DNA from: Kutzneria viridogrisea
Lineage (GTDB): Bacteria > Actinomycetota > Actinomycetes > Mycobacteriales > Pseudonocardiaceae
DNA length: 64,000 bases
NCBI GenBank assembly: GCA_014138725.1
Contig: JACJID010000002.1
Span: 696,001 to 760,000, forward strand
Direction of reading: 5' to 3'
Below, piece after piece: positions 8,978 to 18,253 of the stretch. Both the position numbers and the translations under genes were made by a program. Numbering within the stretch: position 1 is the first letter of the stretch; every line of letters begins with the position of its first letter. The notes beneath the pieces are model-generated. The model saw nothing but the letters and a program-made list of their open reading frames with translations. It searched no databases and had not been told where the DNA came from.

Positions 8978-9679
8978 TTAGGAGGTGGGGTCGGCGACGC
9001 CGCCGACCGGGGCGGCGCGTTCCTCCTCCAGCGCGGCCAGCCGCTTGTCGGCCTTGCGCACGGCCCAGACCGTGACGGCGATGGCCACCGCGGTCAGCGG
9101 GTAGCCCATGGCGATCCTGGCCACCCCGAGCAGGCCCACGTAGTCCTGGTCGTAGAGCCAGTTCTGCACCACGAACTTGGAACCGAACACCAGGATCCAG
9201 ACCAGGGTCGCCACGTCGTAGTACAGGGTGGCCTTGCGGTCGGAGCGCCAGCGGAAACCGGTCCCGTTGAGCGTGGACCAGATGACCCCGGCCAGCGGCC
9301 AGCGCACCAACGCGGACACCAGGAAGACCCCGCAGTAGATGAGGCTGGTCCAGATCCCGAACAGGAAGAAGCCCTTGGCGGAGCCGGTGCGCACCACGAT
9401 GAACGCGGCGATGGCGATGCCGAACAGACCGGAGATCGCCGGTTGCAGTGGCTGCTTGCGGACCAGTCGCAGGACCGCGATGGCCACCGCGACCCCCACC
9501 GCGGACCAGATCGCGGGCTGCCAGTCGAAGATCGCGTTGACCACCACGAAGACCACGACGGGCACCGAGGAGTAGATCAGGCCCGCGATGCCACCCATCT
9601 GCTCCAGCAGTGTGGGCTGCTTCTCCGGCTTGTCCTGCTGCGCCTCGTCGGCGGGAACGGCTGGCTGTTGTTCACTCAT
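8978..9679 (-). CDS. DUF3159 integral membrane protein
   Basis: A 233-residue protein with an acidic hydrophilic N-terminus and about six transmembrane segments from residue ~30. The core motifs (LLEQMGGIAGLIYSSVPVVVF and GVIWSTLNGTGFRWRSD) identify the actinobacterial DUF3159 family. The function is unknown; the family has been proposed to resemble intracellular-septation-type membrane proteins. Its ATG overlaps the stop of the upstream OB-fold gene by 4 bp (ATGA), so the two are co-translated. It corresponds by position to Rv2693c. Confidence 0.85.
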   Translation of the reverse strand: MSEQQPAVPADEAQQDKPEKQPTLLEQMGGIAGLIYSSVPVVVFVVVNAIFDWQPAIWSAVGVAVAIAVLRLVRKQPLQPAISGLFGIAIAAFIVVRTGSAKGFFLFGIWTSLIYCGVFLVSALVRWPLAGVIWSTLNGTGFRWRSDRKATLYYDVATLVWILVFGSKFVVQNWLYDQDYVGLLGVARIAMGYPLTAVAIAVTVWAVRKADKRLAALEEERAAPVGGVADPTS

Positions 9680-10053
9680 GAAGTCGTCTGCAACTCGTAG
9701 TAGGGGTTGTAGAGCACCTTGCGCCCGTCCCGAACCGCGATCCTGCCCCTGGCCTTGATGGTCCGGCCTGGCTCGATGCCTGGGATCCTCCGGCGGCCGA
9801 GCCAGACTAGCGTCACGCCCTCCGTGCCGTCGTAGAGCTCCGCCTCCAGGGTCGCCGCGGCGTCGCGCGGGCAGAGCTCCACGCTGCGCAGGCGCCCCAA
9901 TACGGTGACCTCTTCACCCGATCGGCAGTCGCACGCCTTCTGCGCCCCGTCGGCCTCGGCTTTTCGGGACAGGTCATCGGCGTCGAGTTCGGCGACATCG
10001 CTGGTCAGCCGCCGTACGAGACGGCGCCAGTAGCCGCCCCCCGTGCTCGCCAT
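9676..10053 (-). CDS. OB-fold nucleic-acid-binding protein
   Basis: A 125-residue soluble protein. The central region (GEEVTVLGRLRSVELCPRD, then LEAELYDGTEGVTLVWLGRRRIPGI, then KARGRIAVRDGRKVLYNPYYEL) has the alternating strand pattern of the tRNA-anticodon/RecG-type OB fold that binds single-stranded nucleic acid. It is the first gene of a two-gene unit with DUF3159 and matches Rv2694c by position. Its biological substrate is unknown. The divergent hydrolase gene begins about 90 bp away, so the two share a short promoter region. Confidence 0.82.
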   Translation of the reverse strand: MASTGGGYWRRLVRRLTSDVAELDADDLSRKAEADGAQKACDCRSGEEVTVLGRLRSVELCPRDAAATLEAELYDGTEGVTLVWLGRRRIPGIEPGRTIKARGRIAVRDGRKVLYNPYYELQTTS

Positions 10054-10145
10054 CGCACTCTCCAGGGTGCTTGCCGGCCCCGGCTCCGGGACCTCTCACC
10101 AGCCAGGGTAACCGTGCCCGGCCTTGCGCGAAGGCTGTGCCTTCG

Positions 10146-10874
10146 GTGAGATCTGGCGACGTGGGGTGCACTGCGGTTCTCCTGCCCGGTACCGGGTCGG
10201 ATGAGGTTTTCATCCGATCGGTGTTCCAGGCGCCACTGAGGGCCGCCGACCTGGAGCTGGTGGCCCCCGGGCCGGTACCGGGTCCCGACCTGGTGCGGCA
10301 CCACCTCGCAGCCCTGGACGCCGCGGCCCAGCACGGGCCCGTGCTGGTCGGCGGGGTCTCGCTGGGCGCCCACGTGGCCGCCGAGTGGGCCTGCGCGCAC
10401 CCCACCCGCTGTGCCGGTCTGCTCCTGGCGCTGCCCGCGTGGTGCGGCGCCGCCGAGGGCTCGCCCGGTGCCGTGGCCGCCCGGCTCTCCGCCGAGGCCG
10501 TGCGCCGCGACGGGGTCGACGCCACGCTGCGTGCCGCCACCGCGGGCGTGGACCCGTGGCTGGCCGCCGAACTGGACCGCGCCTGGCGCAGGCACGGCCA
10601 CGGGCTCGCCGACTCGCTGCTGGCCGCCGACCGCCCCGCGCCGACCGCCGCGCAGCTGGCCGCCCTGCCCGTTCCCGCGGGCCTCGCCGCCGTCGTCGAC
10701 GACCCGGTGCACCCGCTGCCCGTGGCCCGCCAGTGGGCCGCCGCCCTGCCCCACAGCGCCCTGCGCACCCTCAGCTTCGCCGAGTTCGGTGCCGACCGGA
10801 CCGCCCTGGGCCGGGCCGCCGTGCAGGCCTGGCAGGAGGCCGCCGCTCCCCTGTGTCATGAAGGTGCCCCTTGA
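10146..10874 (+). CDS. Alpha/beta-hydrolase-fold protein
   Basis: The 242-residue protein has LLPGTGSDE (oxyanion-hole region) and the nucleophile elbow GGVSLGAHVAAEWA, giving GxSxG with the catalytic serine. A candidate acid/histidine pair lies late (VVDDPVHPLPVA). The reaction is unknown. The start is uncertain: GTG 10146 or GTG 10161 fit the conserved beginning, and the 25 upstream codons are unlike the family. The last seven codons (LCHEGAP) and the stop lie inside a 55-bp intergenic palindrome, so the native C-terminus has probably been rewritten by that insertion. It matches Rv2695 by position. Confidence 0.75.
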   Translation: MRSGDVGCTAVLLPGTGSDEVFIRSVFQAPLRAADLELVAPGPVPGPDLVRHHLAALDAAAQHGPVLVGGVSLGAHVAAEWACAHPTRCAGLLLALPAWCGAAEGSPGAVAARLSAEAVRRDGVDATLRAATAGVDPWLAAELDRAWRRHGHGLADSLLAADRPAPTAAQLAALPVPAGLAAVVDDPVHPLPVARQWAAALPHSALRTLSFAEFGADRTALGRAAVQAWQEAAAPLCHEGAP

Positions 10875-10909
10875 GACGTTCAACGTCGTGAAGGGCACCT
10901 TCATGACAC
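10853..10909. repeat. 55-bp palindromic repeat, class A copy 1
   Basis: Imperfect palindrome centred on 10881. TGTCATGAAGGTGCCC is mirrored by GGGCACCTTCATGACA, with an inner GACGTT-C-AACGTC. It overlaps the 3' end of the hydrolase gene and lies between convergent genes. Confidence 0.85.
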
Positions 10910-10952
10910 GACGCGGCGAGGACAGCGGCCTCGGCGGCACGAGGCGCGGCAC

Positions 10953-11007
10953 CGCCATGAAGGTGCCCCTTGGGACACCCAGCGTCGTGAAGGGCACCTT
11001 CATGACA
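10953..11007. repeat. 55-bp palindromic repeat, class A copy 2
   Basis: Second copy about 100 bp after the first, with the same spacing between CATGAAGGTGCCC and GGGCACCTTCATG. The left end is degenerate (GCC instead of GTC) and the centre is less symmetric. Confidence 0.8.
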
Positions 11008-11025
11008 TAGCCGAGGCGTGAGCCG

Positions 11026-11646
11026 CTACCCGTTGTCGGCCAGCGCGAGCGCCCCGCCTAGGCCGATCATGGTGAGGCTGGTGGCCACCCGCTGGCGGTT
11101 CTGCCAGCGCAGGTTGCCCATGAGCCGCTCGCCCAGCGGGCCCGCGCACAGGGCGACGGTCAGGTCGGCGACCAGGGCGGAGCCCACCACGACGAGCCCG
11201 AGCAGCAGGAACACCAGCGGGGCGGGTGCCCGCTCGGGATGCACGAAGTGGGGCAGGAACGCCAGGAAGAACAGTGCCGTCTTGGGGTTGAGCACCTCGG
11301 TGAGCACGCCCTGCACCAGGGCGGACCCGCGGGGCGCCCGGTCGGGGCCGGTCTGCTCGTGCCGACCGAACAGTCCGCGCAGGCCGAGGTAGACCAGGTA
11401 GGCGGCACCGGCCAGCTTCACCGCGGTGAACGCGGTGGCGGAGGTGGCCAGCACGGCGGACAGCCCGAACGCGGCGGCGACCACGTGGACCAGTGCGCCC
11501 AGGCAGGTGCCCACGGCGGAGCGGATGCCCTCGCCCCGGCCGCCGCGCAGGCTGCGGGCGAGCACGTAGAGCACGCCGGGACCGGGCAGGACCGCGAACA
11601 CGGCCGTCGCCCCCAGGAACACCAACCACTCCGCTGCGTCGGGCAC
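11026..11646 (-). CDS. LysE/RhtB-family amino-acid exporter
   Basis: A 206-residue inner-membrane protein with about six transmembrane segments. It carries the LysE-family hallmarks AVLPGPGVLYVLARSLRGGRGEGIRSAVG near the N-terminus, AAYLVYLGLRGL, and LTEVLNPKTALFFLAFLPHFV in the middle. The family exports basic or neutral amino acids and related metabolites; specificity cannot be read here. It starts with GTG and is a single gene convergent with the hydrolase, separated by the two palindromes. It is an insertion relative to the mycobacterial order. Confidence 0.88.
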   Translation of the reverse strand: MPDAAEWLVFLGATAVFAVLPGPGVLYVLARSLRGGRGEGIRSAVGTCLGALVHVVAAAFGLSAVLATSATAFTAVKLAGAAYLVYLGLRGLFGRHEQTGPDRAPRGSALVQGVLTEVLNPKTALFFLAFLPHFVHPERAPAPLVFLLLGLVVVGSALVADLTVALCAGPLGERLMGNLRWQNRQRVATSLTMIGLGGALALADNG

Positions 11647-11687
11647 GGTCGGAGGCTAACCAGCCGACCGCGCCCGGAGCACGGCAA

Positions 11688-12347
11688 TTACCCCTGGCCG
11701 CCCTGGGCCTGCTGCTGCTGGATGTGCTGGGCGATGGCGGGCGGCAGCTCCACGGGCAGCGCGGTGCTCACCGGCATCGGGTTGGGGCCGCGCACCACGA
11801 TGGTCTCGCGGACCACGTTGCGCAGCAGCTCGCCCGCGATGTGGGCGTGCTCGCGCGGACCGGCCACGACCCCGCGCAGCATCCACCGCTCGCCGTCCAC
11901 GCCGACGAAGCGCAGTGCCACGTCGTTGGCGCTGGCCACCAGCTCCTCGGACCACTCACCGGCCTCGCGCACGACCCTGGCCCCGTCGGAGCGCAGCTTC
12001 TCGCCCAGCTCCTCGGAGATCTCCTTCCACAGCCCGCCGGAGCGGGGTGCGGCGTAGGCGCTGATGGTGAGCTGGCCGACCGGGGTCACCAGGTGCACGG
12101 CGCGCACGGAGCCGGAGGGCTCCATCTCGACCTGCAACTGGGCGCCGTCGGGCACCGGGACCTGGACCGAGCCCAGGTCCAGCCGGGACAGCCCGTCGGA
12201 CGGGGCGTCGGCGGCGTCGTAGGGCCCACTGGCCGGTTCGAGCTCCGCCTGGTCCTGGTAGCCCTGCTCGCCCGCGTCCACGGCCTTCGCGGGCGCGTTG
12301 TCGCGCCCCGCGTGGTGCCGCCCGCGCTTCCCGCGCCTGCCGAACAT
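11688..12347 (-). CDS. DUF3710 protein
   Basis: The 219-residue cytosolic protein begins MFGRRGKRGRHH and has a variable acidic linker followed by the DUF3710 core (GSVQVPVPDGAQLQVE, SGGLWKEISEELGEKLR, ERWMLRGVVAGP). The C-terminus is glutamine-rich (QHIQQQQAQGG). The function is unknown. It is immediately downstream of dut on the same strand (6 bp gap) and corresponds to Rv2696c, so it is probably co-transcribed with dUTPase. Confidence 0.88.
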   Translation of the reverse strand: MFGRRGKRGRHHAGRDNAPAKAVDAGEQGYQDQAELEPASGPYDAADAPSDGLSRLDLGSVQVPVPDGAQLQVEMEPSGSVRAVHLVTPVGQLTISAYAAPRSGGLWKEISEELGEKLRSDGARVVREAGEWSEELVASANDVALRFVGVDGERWMLRGVVAGPREHAHIAGELLRNVVRETIVVRGPNPMPVSTALPVELPPAIAQHIQQQQAQGGQG

Positions 12348-12353
12348 CCCCGT

Positions 12354-12860
12354 CTACTCCTTCGTCCCCAGCTGGGTCCCGGCCGCAGCCGGGGCCGCGA
12401 GCACCGCGTGCCCGCCGGTCGATCCGTACCCCCCGGTACCGCGCTGCGACTCGGGCAGCTCGGCGACCTCCTGGAAGGTGACGTGCTCCACGCGCTGCAC
12501 GACCAACTGCGCGATCCGGTCGCCCCGGCGCAGCACGATCGGTTCCCGCAGGTCGTGGTTGATCAGGCAGATCCGGATCTCGCCCCGGTAGCCGGCGTCG
12601 ATCGTGCCCGGTGTGTTGACCACGCTCAGCCCGGCCCTGGCCGCCAGCCCGGAACGGGGGTGCACAAAACCCGCGAAGCCGACGGGGAGGGCCACCGCGA
12701 TGCCGGTGCCCACCACGGCGCGTTCGCCGGGGGCCAGCACGAGGTCCTCGGTGGTGACCAGGTCCACACCGGCATCGCCTTCGGTGGCGTAGGACGGCAC
12801 GGGGACGCCGGGGTCTGTTCGGGTCAGCAGGACCTGCAAGCTGGGCACGGCGGCCGACAC
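12354..12860 (-). CDS. dut: dUTP diphosphatase
   Basis: The 168-residue trimeric enzyme hydrolyses dUTP to dUMP and pyrophosphate, keeping uracil out of DNA and feeding dTMP synthesis. The five dUTPase motifs are visible: [37 protein letters not shown] with the catalytic Asp; [10 protein letters not shown]; and the C-terminal [16 protein letters not shown] 12858-12860 ([12 protein letters not shown]) is the start. A divergent DUF3093 gene begins 12 bp away. The order dut-DUF3710 is the conserved actinobacterial arrangement. Confidence 0.95.
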   Translation of the reverse strand: MSAAVPSLQVLLTRTDPGVPVPSYATEGDAGVDLVTTEDLVLAPGERAVVGTGIAVALPVGFAGFVHPRSGLAARAGLSVVNTPGTIDAGYRGEIRICLINHDLREPIVLRRGDRIAQLVVQRVEHVTFQEVAELPESQRGTGGYGSTGGHAVLAAPAAAGTQLGTKE

Positions 12861-12872
12861 TACCCTGGTGCG

Positions 12873-13343
12873 GTGACCGAGAACGGCGTGACCGAGCCAA
12901 AGCACCAGACCGAGTTCTCCGAACGGCTGTACGTACCGTGGTGGGGATGGCCGCTGCCGCTGGTCGCGGCGGTGCTGCTGGCCGCCGAGGTGCACATGGG
13001 CTACCCCGGGGTGCGGGCCTGGCTGCCGTACCTGATCACGGTGCCGCTGGTCGTCGCGGCGCTGCTGTGGCTGGGCCGGTCCACGGTGCGGGTGCGTGGC
13101 GGCGAGCTGTGGGTCGGTGACGCGCACGTGCCGCTGGAGTTCGTCGAGCAGGTCGAGGTGGTCAGCGCCAAGGACAAGCGCAGGGCGATGGGCCCGGACC
13201 TGGACCCGACCGCGTTCGTGGTGCACCGCGCCTGGGTCGGCCCGATGGTGCGGATCTACCTGAACGACCCGGCGGACCCCACGCCGTACTGGCTGTTCAG
13301 CGTGCGCTCGGGTGAGCGCCTCGCTGCGCTGCTGCGGCACTGA
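12873..13343 (+). CDS. DUF3093 membrane protein
   Basis: A 156-residue protein with two adjacent transmembrane segments ([19 protein letters not shown] and [17 protein letters not shown]) followed by a soluble domain ([21 protein letters not shown], then [16 protein letters not shown]) typical of DUF3093. The function is unknown. GTG 12873 or GTG 12888 may be the start; neither has a strong ribosome site, and a leaderless start is possible given the 12-bp gap to dut. It matches Rv2698 by position. Confidence 0.83.
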   Translation: MTENGVTEPKHQTEFSERLYVPWWGWPLPLVAAVLLAAEVHMGYPGVRAWLPYLITVPLVVAALLWLGRSTVRVRGGELWVGDAHVPLEFVEQVEVVSAKDKRRAMGPDLDPTAFVVHRAWVGPMVRIYLNDPADPTPYWLFSVRSGERLAALLRH

Positions 13344-13406
13344 CTCACCAGTCCCTCCCGTGCCCCTGGTCGAGCCGTCCCGGACCGGGGACGGGGCACG
13401 GGGTGC

Positions 13407-13431
13407 GGCGCCGGCCGGTCACTCCGGCGCC
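13407..13431. terminator. GC-rich hairpin between convergent genes
   Basis: GGCGCCGG (13407-13414) pairs with CCGGCGCC (13424-13431) across a 9-nt loop, between the convergent DUF3093 and DUF4193 genes. Confidence 0.5.
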
Positions 13432-13463
13432 GGTCCCCCAGTACTTCTCCGATCTGTGTTCGG

Positions 13464-13763
13464 TCAGGCGCAGTCGCGGCAGATCAGCCGAGTACCGCTC
13501 TGCTCTGCGAGCCTGCTCCTGTGGTGCACCAGGAAGCAGCTCGAGCAGGTGAACTCGTCAGCCTGCTTGGGCAGCACCTTGACGGTGAGCTCCTCGTTGG
13601 ACAGGTCCGCGCCTGGCAGCTCGAAGTTCTCGTCCGGTGCGTCCACATCGACGTCGACCACGCCGGACTGCGTCTCGTTGCGTCGAGCCTTGAGCTCCTC
13701 AAGAGAGTCCTCAGCGAGCTCGTCCTCCTGGCTGCGGCGCGGAGCGTCGTAGTCGGTCGCCAT
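13464..13763 (-). CDS. DUF4193 zinc-ribbon protein
   Basis: A 99-residue acidic protein. The C-terminal half has two CxxC pairs (FTCSSCFLVHH and LICRDCA) that form a zinc ribbon, also found in RNA polymerase-associated small proteins. The N-terminus is MATDYDAPRRSQEDELAEDS. DUF4193 is near-universal in actinomycetes and equals Rv2699c by position. Its function is unknown. An AAAGAAG ribosome site precedes the ATG, and a promoter-like TTGACC/TGAATT pair lies just upstream. Confidence 0.9.
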   Translation of the reverse strand: MATDYDAPRRSQEDELAEDSLEELKARRNETQSGVVDVDVDAPDENFELPGADLSNEELTVKVLPKQADEFTCSSCFLVHHRSRLAEQSGTRLICRDCA

Positions 13764-14264
13764 CTTCTTTCACCCCTGCAGTCACAATTCAGACTGTGTT
13801 CGTGCCGCTGGTCAACGTTCCAGCGCCGTGATTTGTGCCCACCGTCGGAGTGACGGAGGTCTCGCTCCCCAGCCGGCTGCCACCAGTGATCGGAATCGAT
13901 TTCCCAACCGGACCGTCAGTGCGTCGGAGCGCCGAGATGGTAGCCCATCGCGCAACCCCTTGCGCCACTGATCACCCATCCGCGCGAACGAGTCATCCCA
14001 CCTTTCGAGAACTCCCAGCAAGCAAGGGGGAAAAACTCGTGCCGCCCCCTTGCCGGGCGCTTCGGGCACGTGGTCGGATTCCAGCACGGTGCGCACGGTG
14101 TGCAGCCACTCGGTAGCGGGGCGCCACCGCCGGGTCGCTGGCGTTTCGGCCGACGCGGACCGCGTGATGCGCCTAGGCTGATCAGTGGCTTGGTCGTCGC
14201 GGGTGACAGGGCTCCGCCAGGGCGGCACGCCTGACGGGCCCGCTGATCGAGGAGGACGGGGACA
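13764..14264. other. 501-bp intergenic region between DUF4193 and cei
   Basis: The left ~50 bp hold the DUF4193 promoter. The rest contains an open minus-strand frame (13812-14228, 138 codons) whose first half has high third-position GC but whose second half does not. It resembles no family I know and would overlap the DUF4193 promoter. I leave it uncalled; it may be a decayed gene. Confidence 0.4.
13786..13815 (-). promoter_or_regulatory. Predicted housekeeping promoter of the DUF4193 gene
   Basis: On the minus strand, TTGACC (13815-13810), an 18-nt spacer and TGAATT (13791-13786) lie about 25 bp before the start codon. This fits a SigA-type promoter with a short leader. Confidence 0.45.
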
Positions 14265-14987
14265 GTGGTTTCGGCACGCGGGTTCGGGGGCAGCGGGGCG
14301 CCGAGATCAGCGCTGTACCGCAAACGCCGCCCGTGGCCCGCCCTCGTGGTCTTCGTCATCCTCGGCGTGGTCGCGGTGTACGTATGGGCCAAGGTGATCC
14401 ACACCGCCGACGACGTGAACGCGGCCGTGCACTGCAACGCCCCCGGCCCGGCCCCGACCAGCACCAGCGGTACCCCCGCGGCACCGGCGCCCGCGCCCGG
14501 CACCGCGCTGGACCGCGACGCGCTGGACAAGACCACCCCGGCCGCCGCGACGCAGATCCAGCTGCGCGTGCTCAACGCCAGCAGCCAGAAGGGCCAGGCC
14601 GGGATCGCGGCGGCCCACCTGAGCCAGCTGGGGTTCGGCAAGGCGGCCGAGCCGAACAACGACCCGGTGTACCCGGCGGGCGACCTGTCCTGCCGCGGCC
14701 AGATCCGGTTCGGCCCCAACGGCGCCTCGGCGGCCCGCACGCTCAGCCTCGTGGAGCCCTGTGCCGAACTGGTCCGCGACGACCGCCAGGACGCCACCGT
14801 GGACCTGGCGCTGGGCAAGAGGTTCGACCAGATCAAGCCGAGCTCCGACGCCAAGCAGGTGCTCGACCAGCTCGCCTCCTGGGCCCAGCACCAGCCGTCC
14901 CAGCAGGGCGGGCAGCTGGCCCAGCAGGGCGCCCAGCCGCCGATCAGCGCCGATCTGCTGACCGCGGCCAGGTCCACCCACTGCTGA
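14265..14987 (+). CDS. cei: Envelope integrity protein Cei (LytR C-terminal domain)
   Basis: A 240-residue protein. A basic cytoplasmic N-terminus (SALYRKRRPWP) is followed by one membrane anchor (ALVVFVILGVVAVYVWAKV, residues ~25-43), a Pro/Ala/Thr-rich linker, and a LytR_C domain (QIQLRVLNASSQKGQAGIAAAHL). The tail is glutamine-rich. The mycobacterial homologue (Rv2700) is needed for cell-envelope integrity and virulence. The start is GTG at 14265 with an excellent GAGGAGG site. It lies between the DUF4193 gene and suhB, exactly as in mycobacteria. Confidence 0.88.
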   Translation: MVSARGFGGSGAPRSALYRKRRPWPALVVFVILGVVAVYVWAKVIHTADDVNAAVHCNAPGPAPTSTSGTPAAPAPAPGTALDRDALDKTTPAAATQIQLRVLNASSQKGQAGIAAAHLSQLGFGKAAEPNNDPVYPAGDLSCRGQIRFGPNGASAARTLSLVEPCAELVRDDRQDATVDLALGKRFDQIKPSSDAKQVLDQLASWAQHQPSQQGGQLAQQGAQPPISADLLTAARSTHC

Positions 14988-14990
14988 GGC

Positions 14991-15806
14991 TCACACCTGG
15001 TTGATCCCGGCCTCGACCAGCACCGCCCGCAACTGCTCGGCGATGCCGGGCGCCGCCGCGAAGGTGGCCTCCGCCCCCAGCCCCTCGGGGTCCGAGCCCG
15101 GCAGCCGCACCACGGCGCCCGCCTCCTCGGCGATCAGCGCGCCCGCCGCCCAGTCCCAGCGGTTGAGCCCGTGCTCCACGTAGCCGTCCAGCCAGCCAGC
15201 GGCGACCGCGCACAGCTCCAGCGAGGCGGCCCCGTTGCGGCGCAGGTCGCGGACCTGGCCGACCACCCGGCCCATCACCTCGGCCTGGCGCTGCCTGCGC
15301 TCGGTGGCGTAGGCGAAGCCGGTCGCCAGCAGGGACAGGTCCAGCCGCTGGGCCGCCGAGGCGCGCAGGGGCCTGCCGTCCAGCCAGGCCCCGCCCCCGC
15401 GCAGGCCGGTCCACACCCGGCCGGACACCGGCTCCACCACGGCGCCGGCCACGGAGACGCCGTCCAGCTGGGCCGCCAGCGACACCGCGTACCAGGGCAG
15501 GCCGTACAGGTAGTTGACGGTGCCGTCGATCGGGTCGACCACCCAGACCAGGCCGTCCAGCCGCTGGGTGCCGCCCGCCTCCTCCCCCAGCACGGGCTCC
15601 CCCGGCCTCAGCTGGGCCAGGCGGTCCCGCACGAGTTGCTCGGCGGCCCGGTCGGCGGCGGTCACCACATCGGTCTCGCTGGACTTGGTGTCCACCTGGG
15701 TGACAGCGTTGCCGCGAGTGGCCAGCACGAGCTCGGCGGCCTCGGCCGCGACCTGGACGGCGACTTCGACGAGTGCTTCGGTTTGCGCGACTACCACGCC
15801 GTTCAC
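14991..15806 (-). CDS. suhB: Inositol-1-monophosphatase family protein
   Basis: The ~271-residue Li-sensitive, Mg-dependent phosphatase hydrolyses inositol-1-phosphate to myo-inositol, a precursor of mycothiol and phosphatidylinositol. Family motifs are SSETDVVTAADRAAE, the first metal site LGEEAG, WVVDPIDGTVNYLYGLP, and the second Asp site GLNRWDWAAGALIAEEAG. Alternative GTG starts exist at 15797 and 15818; 15806 (VNGVVVAQTE) is a compromise. It is divergent from ppgK, with a 61-bp promoter gap. It corresponds to Rv2701c. Confidence 0.9.
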   Translation of the reverse strand: MNGVVVAQTEALVEVAVQVAAEAAELVLATRGNAVTQVDTKSSETDVVTAADRAAEQLVRDRLAQLRPGEPVLGEEAGGTQRLDGLVWVVDPIDGTVNYLYGLPWYAVSLAAQLDGVSVAGAVVEPVSGRVWTGLRGGGAWLDGRPLRASAAQRLDLSLLATGFAYATERRQRQAEVMGRVVGQVRDLRRNGAASLELCAVAAGWLDGYVEHGLNRWDWAAGALIAEEAGAVVRLPGSDPEGLGAEATFAAAPGIAEQLRAVLVEAGINQV

Positions 15807-15867
15807 CGAACCACACACGTTAGTGTCTGCGCACCACGCACTGAATCGAGTAGGAAGGGTCCAGCGG

Positions 15868-16629
<762 letters not shown>

Positions 16630-16751
16630 AAGTACACCCGAAAAATTACTTGGCTCCTCTTCGGGCGATCTACCTGCGGCAACGCGCTCGCGATGCCGAT
16701 CGGAGGCCGCGCTCGCGCTGGTCGGTGGCCACGCGGCGCGGCCTTCGTCGT

Positions 16752-16757
16752 TACAAT
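16752..16757 (+). promoter_or_regulatory. Possible -10 element upstream of sigA
   Basis: TACAAT lies about 108 bp before the sigA start in the ~235-bp ppgK-sigA gap. No convincing -35 partner is seen, so this is only a weak call. Confidence 0.3.
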
Positions 16758-16864
16758 GGAACAGTGCCCACGGCGAGCAGCCGCCGGGCGCTCCCCCGAA
16801 ACCCCTGGCGGCCGAGGTTCGCGCCCTTCGGCCTGCCGTGAACGACCGTCGCGAAAGGGCGTAC

Positions 16865-18208
16865 GTGGCAGCCGCAGAAACCGCAACCCGACGCTCCAGC
16901 ACCGCCGCGAGCGCCGCCAAGGCCACCGGTACCAAGGCCGCTGAGGGCGAGGAGGCCGTGAAGGCCACCACCGCCCGCAAGACGGCGACCAAGCCCGCTG
17001 CCGGGGCCAAGAAGACGGCGGCCAAGACGACCCGTGCGCCGAGGAAGGCCGCGGGCGACGCGACCGGCAAGGCGAGCTCGGCGAAGGCCAAGAAGGGCGA
17101 CGGCGACGAGCCGGAGGACCTTGAGGGCGAGATCGAGGTCGACCAGGCCGAGCTGGAAGCCGAGCTCGTCGAGGACGTCGTCGAGGAGCCCGACGAGGAG
17201 GAGACGAAGGGCAACGAGAGCGACTTCGTCTGGGACGAGGAGGAGTCCGAGGCGCTGCGGCAGGCCCGCAAGGACGCCGAGCTCACCGCCTCCGCCGACT
17301 CGGTCCGCGCCTACCTCAAGCAGATCGGCAAGGTCGCCCTGCTCAACGCCGAGGAGGAGGTGGAGCTGGCCAAGCGCATCGAGGCCGGGCTCTACGCCGC
17401 CGAGCGCGTGCGCAAGGCCGAGGACGAGGCCGAGAAGCTGGCCCCGCAGATGCGCAGGGACCTGCGCTGGATCGTCCGCGACGGCGAGCGCGCCAAGAAC
17501 CACCTGCTGGAGGCGAACCTCCGGCTGGTCGTCTCGCTGGCCAAGCGCTACACCGGCCGCGGCATGGCGTTCCTGGACCTGATCCAGGAGGGCAACCTGG
17601 GCCTGATCCGCGCGGTCGAGAAGTTCGACTACACCAAGGGCTACAAGTTCTCCACCTATGCCACCTGGTGGATCCGCCAGGCGATCACCCGCGCCATGGC
17701 CGACCAGGCGCGCACCATCCGCATCCCGGTGCACATGGTGGAAGTGATCAACAAGCTCGGCCGTATCCAGCGCGAGCTGCTCCAGGACCTGGGCCGCGAG
17801 CCCACGCCGGAGGAGCTGGCCAAGGAAATGGACATCACCCCCGAGAAGGTCCTGGAGATCCAGCAGTACGCCAGGGAGCCGATCTCGCTGGACCAGACCA
17901 TCGGCGACGAGGGCGACAGCCAGCTCGGTGACTTCATCGAGGACTCCGAGGCCGTGGTCGCGGTGGACGCCGTGTCCTTCACCCTGCTGCAGGACCAGTT
18001 GCAGTCGGTGCTGGCCACGCTGTCCGAGCGTGAGGCGGGCGTGGTGCGGCTGCGCTTCGGCCTCACCGACGGCCAGCCGCGCACCCTGGACGAGATCGGC
18101 CAGGTCTACGGGGTGACCCGCGAGCGGATCCGGCAGATCGAGTCCAAGACGATGTCGAAGCTGCGCCACCCGTCGCGTTCCCAGGTGCTGCGCGACTACC
18201 TGGACTGA
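16865..18208 (+). CDS. sigA: Primary RNA polymerase sigma factor SigA/RpoD
   Basis: The 447-residue housekeeping sigma factor. The first ~110 residues are a low-complexity Lys/Ala/Thr and then acidic extension typical of actinobacterial primary sigmas. Region 1.2 starts at [11 protein letters not shown]. Region 2 includes [35 protein letters not shown] and [13 protein letters not shown]. Region 3 includes [14 protein letters not shown]. Region 4 ends [24 protein letters not shown] 16865 was chosen because GAAAGGG precedes it; GTG 16838 is an alternative. It is followed by a strong hairpin. Confidence 0.96.
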   Translation: MAAAETATRRSSTAASAAKATGTKAAEGEEAVKATTARKTATKPAAGAKKTAAKTTRAPRKAAGDATGKASSAKAKKGDGDEPEDLEGEIEVDQAELEAELVEDVVEEPDEEETKGNESDFVWDEEESEALRQARKDAELTASADSVRAYLKQIGKVALLNAEEEVELAKRIEAGLYAAERVRKAEDEAEKLAPQMRRDLRWIVRDGERAKNHLLEANLRLVVSLAKRYTGRGMAFLDLIQEGNLGLIRAVEKFDYTKGYKFSTYATWWIRQAITRAMADQARTIRIPVHMVEVINKLGRIQRELLQDLGREPTPEELAKEMDITPEKVLEIQQYAREPISLDQTIGDEGDSQLGDFIEDSEAVVAVDAVSFTLLQDQLQSVLATLSEREAGVVRLRFGLTDGQPRTLDEIGQVYGVTRERIRQIESKTMSKLRHPSRSQVLRDYLD

Positions 18209-18221
18209 GCAGTCCCATACG

Positions 18222-18253
18222 AGAGCCCGTCCGGCACGCGCCGGGCGGGCTCT
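18222..18253 (+). terminator. sigA terminator hairpin
   Basis: AGAGCCCGTCCGGC and GCCGGGCGGGCTCT form a 14-bp stem (one G-U pair) with an ACGC loop, 13 bp after the sigA stop, followed by a T-rich TGCTTGTT. Confidence 0.85.

Noticed and set aside
13812..14228. Possible 138-codon gene on the minus strand
   Set aside because: No family, no ribosome site, mixed codon bias, and overlap with the likely DUF4193 promoter. Described as an intergenic region instead.
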